64,000 nt of DNA, taken from Ampelomyces quisqualis. Lineage: Eukaryota; Ascomycota; Dothideomycetes; Pleosporales; Phaeosphaeriaceae. Of the stretch, positions 1 through 9,681 are shown one piece after another. Numbering within the stretch: the stretch's first letter is position 1; every line of letters begins with the position of its first letter. The translations under genes and the position numbers were made by a program. The notes below the pieces were generated by a model. It saw nothing but the letters and a program-made list of their open reading frames with translations. It was not told the origin of the DNA and did not search any database. Location: contig JAGTXZ010000005.1 in the NCBI GenBank assembly GCA_018398575.1, forward strand, positions 3,286,001 to 3,350,000. Reading direction: 5' to 3'.

Positions 1-459
1 TTGCTTGTGCTGTTTCACTGCGTCTGTCGAGGACGATGCGGAGTACTGGCTCACATGCTTGCTCATCACTCTTGTATAGCAAGGTAGATCCCGTTAAGCT
101 TCTTGACATATTGCCTAGGTAAGTGATCTGGACCGCATGATCGACGGGGCGCATGTCATGCCAGGCGGAGCGGGGTCAGGGCGATGCACGACATGTTTGT
201 GCCATGGATGGGACATGTGATGGCGCGTTTGACGCGTGTTGTGGAACGGACATGTGTACCCTTGTTCTTTGGGGTCGCGATTTCTGTACGAAAGTTGATG
301 AAATCGCATCTCATACTCCACTCAAATCATGGGGACGTGTGTTTTTTGTTTCCTGTCTTTCATTGCTACCTAACTATCTTCCTAGGCAACATGCCTGTGT
401 ATTCGCAAAATACTCCCAGCTCGCCGTGTACGCCATCGAAATCATGCGAAAGTCATCAT
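1..459. other. Intergenic, 3' flank of the xylose reductase gene
   Basis: Downstream flank of the leftward xylose reductase gene. Several short overlapping open frames occur on both strands, but none shows a recognisable domain, and I see no RNA gene or repeat here. Confidence 0.5.
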
Positions 460-1727
460 CTAAGCAAAGACGTAGCAAGGGATGCCGTACTACGCCGACG
501 TTAGGTAGAATTCATCACAAGAGAAAGCGCGTGGCAACGTACGTTGGTCGGGGCATTGAACTTCAAGTTCTTGTCGAGGTCAGAGATGTCAGCAATTTCA
601 GACTCGCTAATGTCAAAGCCAGTGACGTCCAAATTCTGCTGCAGACGGTTCTGCGAGTTGCTCTTGGGAATGACAGAAAGACCGCGCTGTGTCGACCACC
701 GCAGCAGGACCTGTGCGGGTGTCTTGCCGTGCTTCTCAGAGATCTTCTTGATGACGGGGTGGTCGAACAAGAGAGGGGTATCCGCGGCAATCTTCATATC
801 GCACTCAATGAATGACTGAGGACCGAATGAAGAGTAGGCGGTGACCTTGATGTCGTGCTCTTGCGCAAGCTTGATGAGGTACGGCTGAACGTAGTATGGG
901 TGGTGCTCGATCTGCAGAGTCGCGGGCTTGATCTTGGCGTATGTGAAGAGATCCAGCAACAGGGCACCAGAGTAGTTGGACACACCAATGCTCTTGGTCA
1001 GCCCCTTGGCCTTGATGTCCTCAAAGGCTCTCCATGTGTCCTCGAGCCGGGCGCTGCTGTGGATAATCTTGCTGTTCGCATCGTCGGAGAACCAGCCCGG
1101 TGGATATCGTGTCTCGGGTGCAACATACTTGAGAGCAACGGGGAAGTGAATCAAGTACAAGTCAAAGTAGTCGATACCCCAGTCCTTGAGCTGCTTCTTT
1201 GAGATCGGCTCGACTTGCTCGTAGTCATGGAAGGTTTGCCAGAGCTTGGAGACGATGAAGAGATCTTCGCGCTTTACGAGGCCCTCCTTGATGGCGCGGG
1301 CAACACCCTGACCGGCTTCGACTTCATTGCCGTAATCTATGTGAAGCTGTCAGCAGAATGACCTCGCCTGATCTTGTTCCGATGGATAACGCTAGCATTC
1401 CGGTTGCCCTGCAGGGATCCAAGCCACCGGTTATTCGTATCCATGACCTGGTGGATGTTTGACACGATCAGATTTGCCAGAATACGGCTTGCGGGCCGCC
1501 TGTGCGCTCTCAAACTCGGGGGCGATCGCGTGCGAGCATTCGTGGTGGGAGCGGATTCGAGGGGAGGAGAACGAACCACAGGCGCCATCGAACAATCTGT
1601 ATCCAGTCTTGATGGCATTGTACACAGTATCCGCGCAGGTGGCGTTGTCGACCTTCCACAAACCGAAGCCAACCTGGGGCATCTTGTTGCCATCGTTCAG
1701 CGACACGTAGGGTGTGTTGACAGTCAT
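460..1727 (-). CDS. NAD(P)H-dependent D-xylose reductase (aldo-keto reductase)
   Basis: Three exons (1727-1577, 1336-543, 489-460) give a 324-residue cytosolic enzyme that reduces D-xylose to xylitol, the first step of fungal xylose use. The start MTVNTPYVSLN is the usual family N-terminus; an in-frame upstream extension to 1913 exists but is not family-like. The aldo-keto reductase tetrad is visible: DYGNE supplies Asp and Tyr (the codon for its Asp is split by intron 1), VSKLW supplies Lys, LIHFPV supplies His. The coenzyme loop IPKSNSQNRLQQN is intact. The last exon is only 30 nt and restores the typical ending FNAPTNYGIPCYVFA; without the 53-nt intron 2 the frame would run into an unrelated tail. 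Intron 1 is 240 nt. Length matches the family (about 320). A glycerol or galacturonate reductase is a less likely alternative. Confidence 0.9.
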
Positions 1728-2039
1728 TGTTGCAAAGAAGTTGCGATTTGTGAAGGAGAGTCGGAATGAGGGCGCGGTTGTTCTGGATATGCAAGTTCGA
1801 ATGGGAGGGAAGAAGGAGCTTCTGGGAACTGAAGCTGATGTGAAGGAGCGCACCGTATTAATACTCGTACGGGAAAAGCGTCCGGGAATCATGATCTCAG
1901 GGTATTTTATCACAACATTTCCTGGCGTCTACCGTCTACATACGCCGCCCAGAAAGGTGGATAGATATGACCCTACGTCTTCTACCGGTACCGGAGGCCT
2001 GTGTTGATGGAAGTGGCCCTCCGGGCAAGTGAGGAAGTA

Positions 2040-2470
2040 GCTCAGGGCAGCTTGTTTACCACTGTTTTGGGACTAGGCTTAGTTGTATATATAGCGTCCT
2101 TAGACCTCTAGGTAAGCTTCAATTAAATAACTTTATCTTAAAACTTTAACAGGTTATAAGCCTAGGTTTTCTACCTTACTCTTTATTAGCATTAATTAGT
2201 ACTTTATTAGTGCTATACTAACTCTAATCTATAGTTACTTCAAAAGACCGCTTGAATTTGTATAGATTCTGGAAGTACAGTTATCTTATACAAATGTTGC
2301 GCATTTAGTAAGACAGGTATGTGTACGAGAAGGTCCTAGCCATTTTCCCTTGAGCTTCGGTACCTGCTAGGCAAATACACATGGACAATAGTACACGACT
2401 AAGAAAATGACAGAAAGATTAATGTTAACTAAATAACACTCAAAATTACCTACTAGCGGACCAGACTCTA
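2040..2470. repeat. AT-rich island with RIP-like composition
   Basis: Lies between the xylose reductase start and the next gene. From about 2090 to 2230 the sequence is dominated by TA steps, with very few CA or TG dinucleotides, the composition left when CpA is converted to TpA by repeat-induced point mutation. No transposon coding remains. The part from 1728 to 2040 is the xylose reductase upstream region; I see no specific operator in it. Confidence 0.5.
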
Positions 2471-2513
2471 CCTTACATTGTTCCTCCTACCACGCGTTGA
2501 TGCCAGATCGCAG

Positions 2514-2897
2514 CTAAGTCTTTTTGATAGGTATGTGAATGGTTTCCACCTCACCATTTGCGCCGAAACACACAGCAGTCACGTGCTCGCGCTCGTCGCC
2601 AACACTGCTGTGCTCAGACTCCCTTTGCAAAGATGAGCTTTGCAAAGATGAGCTTTTGGCCAAATATGCTTTGAAGAGAAATCAATCCTACCTTAAACAA
2701 ACTTCCTTTGTACCTTTAGGGAGTTTCTCCTCCCAGTTATTAAGCGAATCTTTGAGGACCTTGCCGACTTTTTGGGCCGCGCCTTCGTCGCGCCTCCATT
2801 TTGAGGTTTCGGTTGCCGCGGAAACCGCTACGGTCTTTCCGTCCTTGACGACGTTGGAAATGAACGTTTTGGAGATGACCTTGTTGAAGGGAGGCAT
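2514..2897 (-). CDS. Small hypothetical protein (two exons, about 99 aa)
   Basis: I do not recognise the family. Exon 1 (2897-2692) begins MPPFNKVISKTF and encodes a charged, probably soluble protein. Exon 2 is proposed at 2607-2514, after an 84-nt intron (donor GTAGGA, acceptor CACAG), and ends GEVETIHIPIKKT. Exon 2 reads as protein-like sequence in the frame the splice predicts, which is the main support for the join. Without the splice, exon 1 stops five codons beyond KGTKE. The intron holds a 15-nt direct duplication (2624-2653). The donor and acceptor are my choice among several; an in-frame upstream ATG at 3029 would add 44 residues of poor quality. Confidence 0.5.
2624..2653. repeat. 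15-bp direct tandem duplication
   Basis: The unit TTTGCAAAGATGAGC occurs twice back to back (2624-2638 and 2639-2653) inside the proposed intron of the small hypothetical gene. It is a perfect two-copy duplication in a multiple of three. Confidence 0.9.
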
Positions 2898-3883
2898 ACT
2901 GATCTCAGGACGCTTGAACACAATTGAAAAGCGCAAGGACGGACGATGATGAACTGGTAGAGAGAAGGCGCACAGGTGGCGTTGTAGTCTGGATGTAGGA
3001 TTCTGAAGTTTGTCGATACGATATAACACAGCTTAAGTATTGTTGGTAGGATGCAGATTCAGGAGAATACGCATGCACGAGGTTGCCTTACAAAAACCCT
3101 AGTAATTAGTTTCCGACATGATACATCATGCTCAGGGCCTTCTAAGCCAATCATCCGGTATGTAATACGCTGTTTGGAGGAGGCACAGTGAATCAACAGG
3201 TTTGTAGTGCCAATTAAGCGCAGTCGGCTACACATTGTGAAACTGCAAGGCTCAATTTTGGCCCGAGCCAGCCAGTCACTCCAGGACCGATTGTGCAGGC
3301 CAAGCGGTTCCCAGGTGGTAATAAGTTGAACTGATAACCATCAGACTCAGAGCTTGTCCCCCAACGGTTGTGAAGCGCGCGCGTTACGGTTGAAAGCAAT
3401 ATGCAACGTGATGGGACTGCCGCGCTAACACGTTACCTCACTGATCAGACGCTCCGACGATAGAGCCCATCTCTACCCCAACCCAGCCTAATTTTCATTC
3501 TTAAAGTAGGAGCGTTATGGAGGTTTAGGCGATTAATCTGAGATGTGTTTAGCGGCCTACAACCTTACAATTTGTCAGGTATTAGCTAGTGTACCCCCCT
3601 TGAAGCGTGATTTACAGCGGCGTTGCAACTTGCACCAAACCCTAAACTTTTAAAGATAAACTATACTTTCGTAAACGTGTAGAGCTAGAGAGACGCTTAT
3701 GTAAGCAGCCGCTGACTGGCCGAATCTGCGGAGCGTCTGACCAATAGGTACCTAGCATCTTGGCATCAAGGGCTGTCCCATCACTGGTTTTCCTTCTCAT
3801 TTTCATTTGCCTGTAAACCACAACTCTCGCCTTGCCCTTCCGACTGTTGCCTCAAACTTAATTCGCACGATCAGCGAGCGTTC
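2898..3883. other. Intergenic between the small gene and the kinase
   Basis: Just under 1 kb without a supported gene. The middle (about 3480-3720) is moderately AT-rich and resembles decayed repeat sequence. Short open frames here have no protein-like features. Confidence 0.4.
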
Positions 3884-4987
3884 ATGACTTCCCTCCTCCG
3901 AATTGGCCAGGTTATAAAGGGACGTGCTAGCCAATACACAATTACAAAAGAAATCCAAGATACTGTGTGGTTTGCAAAGTAAGAGACTTCTAAACAGTTT
4001 ATATTCCGGGCACTTATGATTGACAGGAACCATTTGCAGGAGCTTGTGGTTATCAAAAGCGTCCAAGGTCACCCTCGGGTAGAGAATGAACAAAACGTAC
4101 TCAAACGATTCCAATCCCGCACCCCGTACCTCCGACCCTTAGTCGATGTAATTGAGGAACCATCTGCCCCTGTAACTATTGCGCTAAGGCACTTGCAAGA
4201 CGATCTTCTACACGCGTCCGTGGCAAAGACTTTGAACAGGGGAGAACTCAAATATGTGTCACGATGCGTATTAGAGGCATTGAAGACTCTACACGAGGAC
4301 GGGTTCGTACATACAGGTATCTTGCGATCTTGGATCCACAAAGAATTGTGTGGGGCTGATGAATAACACAGATGTCAAACCAGACAACGTGTTCGTTAAT
4401 CTGCAAGAGGGCGAGATTCGGTTCTCCGACGTCCAACTCGGCGACTTGGGCGGATGCTACCCAGCTGATTCGGAATGGGCCACATCTGGTACCGTGGTAG
4501 GAACCCCGATGTGGACGAGTCCAGAGATTCTCATGGAACTGCCCTGGAACACTGCGGCTGACATATGGTCTTTCGGTGCTATGGTGAGTCACAGTCCTAC
4601 TGGAATTAACGGTATGGGTGGAGGCTGAATATCTAAAAGCTAATTAGCCTCATCTATGGCGGAAATTTCAACCTTTTGAGACCCAAAGGACTGAAACGTG
4701 ATAACGAAGAGTATGTGGTTGGGGTTGTCCAAGAACAGTTCAAATTTTTTGGTCCTTTCCCGGCCAAAATTGCCGAGATTGCAGACCCAGAGACGGTCCA
4801 TTCCATTTTGTTGCTTATGGAAAATATTCCGAAGGCGAAAACGACGCCATTCTGCCGAACGACGGAGAGAGAAGTAACTAAGAAAGACAACATTTTCATA
4901 TCAAAGATGATGAAACTTGATTGGAGAGACCGCCCAACAGCGAAAGAGTTGCTCGAAGATGAATGGTGGGACGACGATACAGAGTAA
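3884..4987 (+). CDS. Protein kinase-like protein (Ser/Thr kinase fold)
   Basis: Four exons (3884-3978, 4027-4316, 4372-4583, 4640-4987) encode about 314 residues, a single small kinase domain. Exon 1 starts MTSLLRIGQVIKGRAS and the codon split over intron 1 gives FAKNHLQELVVIKS, placing the ATP-binding lysine at about residue 42. The catalytic loop reads VHTDVKPDN, so the HRD Arg is replaced by Thr while Asp, Lys and Asn are kept. The DFG motif is DLG and the APE motif is SPE. The last acceptor is AAAAG rather than the closer TTAG, because only it restores GAMLISLIYGGNF. This matches a kinase family that is expanded in Dothideomycete accessory regions (from memory of the family). Catalytic residues are present, so activity is plausible; substrate unknown. 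Confidence 0.75.
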
Positions 4988-5883
4988 AACCGAGCAGCAT
5001 ACCGTTCTACAAGAAGAATTTTATGGATAGCGGTAGACTCACGGTACGAATGGATCTCGATACGTCTCTGCTGGTTCAAAAAAGAGCAGTTCTAGAACGG
5101 ACATACTGACGCAGTCCCTATGTGATGTTTGAGCACACGATGGTTATCCTTGCCCAACTTGTTCAGACTAGGAAACAGCACATCTCTCCAGTGCCTTTTC
5201 CAGAATCTCTGTACACATGCGCTCCGCCACTTTCGAAAATCTACATGAAAGCCTCGAGCATTTTCTCTTATCCCTTGCCATAGTCATCGGTCTGACCCTT
5301 GTACAACTCAAACCTGCCAACAAGTTCAAAACAGCCCTTACTGCAATGGACTTCTCTTTTAGAACCAGTTCGATCGCAACGATGTCTTCAACCAAATCGT
5401 TCTCGCCGTTGTCCCAATGGATCCGCGCCGAGCAAGTACATTTGAGCATCCGGTACGTGCGCATGTTTCGATTCCAAAACCCACTTCTAGCGTATGTTGT
5501 ACAAGCACTGGCATTCAACACTCGTCCAGGTCCAACTTGGGGCGCGCTGGGCAGGATGTGCCAGCACATTTGTGCTAGGATGTCTTCGTGAAGCCACATG
5601 CCTGCAAAGTACGCGCCGCTGCGCTCGTCATGCGCCCTACGCGCAAGGCCGTACAGCGCAGGCAGCTTTTCAGCCGCATATGTCCGACAAACTGGACTTT
5701 GCCACCAAGAGGCAAAGTGGCTCTTCTGCCTCCGCTCATTGATGATGCTCCCACAGAGTTAGTTTGGTAATCCGTCGGGTAGGACGTCGTTTGTAGTGGT
5801 GGTTTCACATCCCCAAAAGGCATTGTGCGTGGGGGCAAAGTGCGTTATGAGACTATAAATGCGTATGTTGCGCAATTCCAAGC
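4988..5883. other. Intergenic with overlapping open frames of unclear status
   Basis: Open frames lie on both strands over about 5168-5599 (143 aa minus, 124 aa plus). Neither has a domain I recognise, and one is necessarily a shadow of the other. I leave this unassigned; the minus-strand frame could be a remnant of an F-box-like hypothetical protein, but support is weak. Confidence 0.3.
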
Positions 5884-6002
5884 ACATACGACCATAGGTT
5901 CAAGAATATAGCGCTTCCCGTTCGCTCAGCGGTACTCAAGCTTGTGACCGGCGGGTCAGTAGTCGGGTGGGTGACCACTGGCGAATCCCCGCTGTTGTAT
6001 GT
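5884..6002 (+). rRNA. 5S ribosomal RNA gene (divergent copy)
   Basis: The 119-nt stretch starts ACATACGACCATAGG and ends GCTGTTGTATGT, so the terminal helix I ends are intact and complementary. It contains the conserved CGCTCAGCGGTACTCAAGC core, the GTCGGGTGGGTGACCAC helix IV/V region and GCGAATCCCC. A T-run follows at once (from 6002), the usual Pol III terminator. Compared with the common filamentous fungal 5S sequence as I remember it, helix II/III bases differ (GGTTCAAG near the 5' side, CTTGTGACC on the other), partly in a compensating way. Either a divergent functional 5S type, as known in Neurospora, or an early pseudogene. Confidence 0.85.
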
Positions 6003-6013
6003 TTTTGATTTTT

Positions 6014-6096
6014 GGAGGGATGGTGCAGTAGTGAAGCACCTGGTACTCCCTGTGGTAACCAGCCACAGGTCGTAGGTTCGAATCCTACTCTCTCCA
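6014..6096 (+). tRNA. tRNA-like sequence directly downstream of the 5S gene
   Basis: Eighty-three nt beginning GGAGGGA and ending TCTCTCC plus A give a paired 7-bp acceptor stem with one G-U. The D arm is GTGC/GCAC and the T arm GTAGG-TTCGAAT-CCTAC is perfect, with a consensus B box. A box-like sequence TGGTGCAGTAG is present. The middle is about 10 nt too long: TGTGG/CCACA closes a 7-nt loop TAACCAG that lacks U33, while CTGGT/ACCAG offers an alternative stem with a 13-nt loop. I cannot assign an anticodon. It may be an intron-bearing or degenerate tRNA, an organellar tRNA copy, or the head of a tRNA-derived element. It starts 11 nt after the 5S gene ends. Confidence 0.4.
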
Positions 6097-6639
6097 CCCC
6101 TATTTTAGGGTCACCCAAATCAGCTAAGTCTCTCGCAGGCTGCGGCAGATCTTTAGATTATCCTTTCTCTAACCTTAATGAAGAAGAAGACTTTCTCCTT
6201 ACTTGTTTAAGCTTTATATAAGGGCTTTCTTTCTCTTACAGGATTTTTTCTTTACAAGGCGCAAGAAGGGCTCTCTTTTGTTCAAGCTTTACAAGCTATC
6301 TTATAAGGCGCAAAGGAAAAAGAGAACGAAGCATCTCTATAGTAAGTAAGGGAAGAGGTTTTAAACAGGCCCAAGAGGTGCGTAGGCGCCTTCTATTAGC
6401 TGTTTCTTAACTAGCAGAGGGTAGGGCATAGACAACTTTTAATTAACAACTAGGTGTTCTATTATATGTAGCTTTACTTATCTAGAAGTACCCTACAGGA
6501 GGTTAACAACAGACGTTAAACCAAATCAATCAAACAGATTACGAGCCTGATGTATTTCATTTGTGAACGTCACGACTTCAGAATTTGCGGACTACAATTG
6601 AAGTAGGCTCGATTGTGACAAGAGCGCGCAAACCATCTA
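6097..6639. repeat. AT-rich decayed stretch after the tRNA-like sequence
   Basis: A T/A-rich region, strongest at about 6150-6480, with many TA steps and pyrimidine runs and no coding content. It begins right behind the 5S/tRNA-like pair and ends at the HET relic. It is probably an old repeat degraded by point mutation. Confidence 0.4.
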
Positions 6640-7857
6640 CCACAGACTTCGCCTTGACGAAGCAGTCGCTGTGCACAGAGGTGGAGCCAGGAAGATGATG
6701 CGGCGATATTGATGAAGGAGTTTCCGCACACACAGAGCCAGCTTCACGGACCCGGTCGGCAGTGTTTTTTAATATTGATGCAGATTCAATCAACCCAGGT
6801 GTACGTACGGCAGGTCGAGCTGGGGGGTTACGTGAATGGCATTCTTGAAAGATTGAGGAAGCTCAGAAAGGTTAATTTACTTCGGCAAGGCATCAAGATT
6901 CTGCTCGATGAGTCTTTAGAAGGGTTCTGAGCACCAAAAATGCCTCAAGGTGCAATATCGTGAGCGTTTGTTCTCATCCAGCTGTGAGCATCAGTTTGGG
7001 ACGTCGTTGGCAATGGAGACTAACCTGAAGGGTAATCTGCCATCGTGGTCGAAGCTTTTCCAGTCTTTATGGTTTCCGGAGCATCTCTTAACTCAGTTGT
7101 TTGCAAAGTCGAGTTCGTCACGTTCTTCAGTACGTGTAGCAGCTACTACGCGTTAGCCAGGAGGCGATGAGTGCTCCGGCTTTGAAACCACTTACCTGAG
7201 TTTTCGAGCGGGCCTAATTCAAAGCCTTGGTATTGCGCCATACAAGTATTGCAATCATCTGCCAACTTGCCATGTAAATGTATCCACAGTAGATGCGACC
7301 GACGTATTGTCGCCCCGACTCTGCAGTGACAGAGGCGCTACGGCTTCTTGACCAAGCATGATCTGTCTCCGCTCCAGTTTCCGGAATGTCCCCAGTCCTT
7401 CATAATCTCACAGCATCCGGATCAAGAAAGTGCAGAATTTGCAACCCTTCCGCGAAGACGGTTCAAGGACAAGCGTATGGCAACTACGTGCCACCACATG
7501 CTTCCAGTCTGCACCTAAGCCTGGTTGACGTTTACTCGTGGACGGCTCCTTGCCATCGTGATCGCTGAAGTCCGGCTAGTTGTCAAATAGCTGCTGACAA
7601 TCATCGCAGAACCTCTGTGCAACGCGGATGCGATTTGCCAGCTCAGCTATATATTTCCCCACAGTCTGCTCGTCAAGCGTGTCAGACGGGAGGACTTTGA
7701 CAACAGCAGTGTCTAGCTTAATGTAGTCATCAGCCGCTCTATATATAGTCTTTGTGCCACGCACGAAATCGATAACGCTTGTCGGCTCGACACTTCCTTC
7801 AAAGTGCTTTCGAATGATGGTTTGGCATGTTGCGCAGCCTTGGTTTCCATCGTACAT
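6640..7857 (-). pseudogene. Degenerate HET (heterokaryon incompatibility) domain gene
   Basis: Reading leftward from 7857, one frame runs 200 codons with two internal stops: TAG at 7578-7576 inside FCDDCQQLFDN*PDFSD, and TGA at 7410-7408 inside FCTFLIRML*DYEG. The sequence around them (CxxC near DDC, RKGCKFCTFLIRML) resembles the N-terminal region of fungal HET proteins. Further left, at about 6725-6870, HET-domain motifs survive in shifted frames: ELPQSFKNAIHVT, then WVD*ICIN, then GNSFINIAASS. These correspond to the LP.TF.DAI.VT, WIDSLCI.QD and NSFL.IAA motifs of the family. Stops consistent with TGG to TAG and CGA to TGA changes, plus frameshifts, make this a dead gene. HET proteins control allorecognition cell death. 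Ends are approximate. Confidence 0.7.
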
Positions 7858-8173
7858 GCTTTAGAGAGAGGCTGTCATTAAGTTCTTTCACCCCAGTTGC
7901 AGCAGGGAGTAAGCGAATTCCGGAGAATCTTAGGCCTTCCGCGCTGGCTCTATGCCCAAGCCAGCTTCCTCCGGGCACACAACCCATGTCCAAAATCGAT
8001 AGATGTGACAGTGCAACATTACAGTTGAACGATTGACCTTGCGGCGAACGCGGCGTTGTCGACGCTGTTATATAAATGAACAAGGAATCATCTCTAAAGC
8101 CGTGATATATAGCTGTCACAACGAATGGATCGGAGGCGCAAAATTGAAGCTTGAAAGCTCTTGGAACCATTAA
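7858..8173. other. Short intergenic stretch
   Basis: Separates the HET relic from the 3' end of the Pth11-like gene. Nothing recognisable is seen in it. Confidence 0.4.
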
Positions 8174-9681
8174 TTATATAACACAGCTGGCTCTATCGAT
8201 CTCAATCTTGACATGCGTCCTCTTGTTGATAATCAGCCCTCGGTCATCTCGAAAATTAAGGGGAAAGCCATCTTGTGGCCCGAAACTCGGAGTCCGCTCC
8301 CCGACCCAGATTTCCGTCTCGTTTCTGAAGATATTATCGAGCGGCCGAAAGTTGGCATCTGCTTTCAAAAGATTAGGTGCTTGCGATTCAGGCGCTTGTT
8401 GCTGCAAATCAAGTACAGTCGGTGCGGCGACAGCATGTATTTGCATATCGCCAGCTCTATCAAGGGTACTGAGATCGTGTGTACATGATTCGGTGGTTTT
8501 ACTGGCGCGACGCGATGGAATCGACTGCATCAAGTAGCCTTCTGACTGCCATGAGTCGCGCTGTTTGTATGATGCGTCCGTAGTGCGAGAATGACTAGCC
8601 ACATGAGCTGAGTTGTGACCGTAGGTGGATTGATTGTGGTAGCTCGTGGTGAAATCCTTATTGAACGGCCTTAGGAATGGTCCTATTCCTGTGATCGTGG
8701 AGGACATGATCGCGTAACCCATCTGCCATTGCGTTGCCACAATGTATTTGAAGGTCATGTCCGTGCCGAGGAAATGCTCGTGGAGGTAACATAGGCGTAT
8801 AGCAGCAATGATGATCACCAGCAGCCGCGCGGAGAAGGCGAATATGACAAGAAACTTCGCTTTTAATCGCATCTGCAAGGTCCACACTACTTGGATGGCG
8901 ATGCCAAAGATAAATGCTTCGGTGACGATATCGAGCGAGCTAATAGCTTGCCATTTCGGCCACTGCGAAATTTAGCATTCATCCAAACTTTTCGTTTGCT
9001 CGACTTACCCTATTTCTGCATCCTCTAGGATTAGTATAGTACTGAGCTGGATTGCATGGGACGACTATTAACACGATAGCCAGAACCCCCCACGCAATTG
9101 AAACAGCAACCACTCCGTAAGATGCGATCCTGTGTGCTCCACCGGGTGACAGGCGCAAGTAGAGGCAGATGACCGAGCATTTTGAGAGCAGCAAGGTGCA
9201 AACGTAGAAGATCTGCGAAGCAATTCCTTCCTATGCCTTGTCAGCTGTTGTTGCTCAGTTGTAGAAGCCGAACCGAATCCCGACCATAGATCATTCAGAA
9301 CATTGGAGTGTGACTTACTTTTCCAAGTCGCTCAAGTTGCGCTTGAGGAACTCCATCCTGTGATGTCCCCAGTCCCAGGTTCACCAGGTGGAGTATGATG
9401 CCTGATTGAACGGTGTGCACTAGCTGTTGCGCACTGTTAGCAGTGCGACGAAAGAGCGAACAAACGCGCGACTGCAAACTTGCCGTCGCAGATGCCAACA
9501 ACCAGTCGTCAGGCTTCCAATCTCTTGCTTTGTACCGCAGCCATATTCCGATCAACGAACAGGTCCATACAAAGGCCAGTACCAAAGCTACGGTGACAAC
9601 GATCAGGCCACGCTTGTCATCGGCCGTGATGAAGAATGGTGGAGGACTTGCCGCAGTCGCCATGTATGCAGATTGCGACAA
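8174..9681 (-). CDS. Pth11-like integral membrane protein (fungal rhodopsin domain)
   Basis: Four exons (9681-9484, 9423-9319, 9230-9009, 8962-8174) encode about 437 residues. The first two thirds carry seven hydrophobic segments, with family motifs IWLRYKARDWKPDDW after TM2, NPAQYYTNPRGC in the third exon, and VATQWQMGYAIMSSTITG in TM7. The C-terminal 150 residues are polar, low in structure and probably cytoplasmic. Intron 1 has a GC donor (GCAAGT) with a CTAAC branch site; leaving it in would keep the frame but insert 20 residues into the second loop. Introns 2 and 3 are ordinary GTAAGT introns. Members of this large family are plasma-membrane receptor candidates in surface sensing. The start could also be ATG at 9663. 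Confidence 0.85.

Noticed and set aside
5936..6118. 60-aa minus-strand frame with RVGFEPTTCG
   Set aside because: This is the well-known artefact of translating the complement of a tRNA T arm; it overlaps the 5S and tRNA-like sequences.
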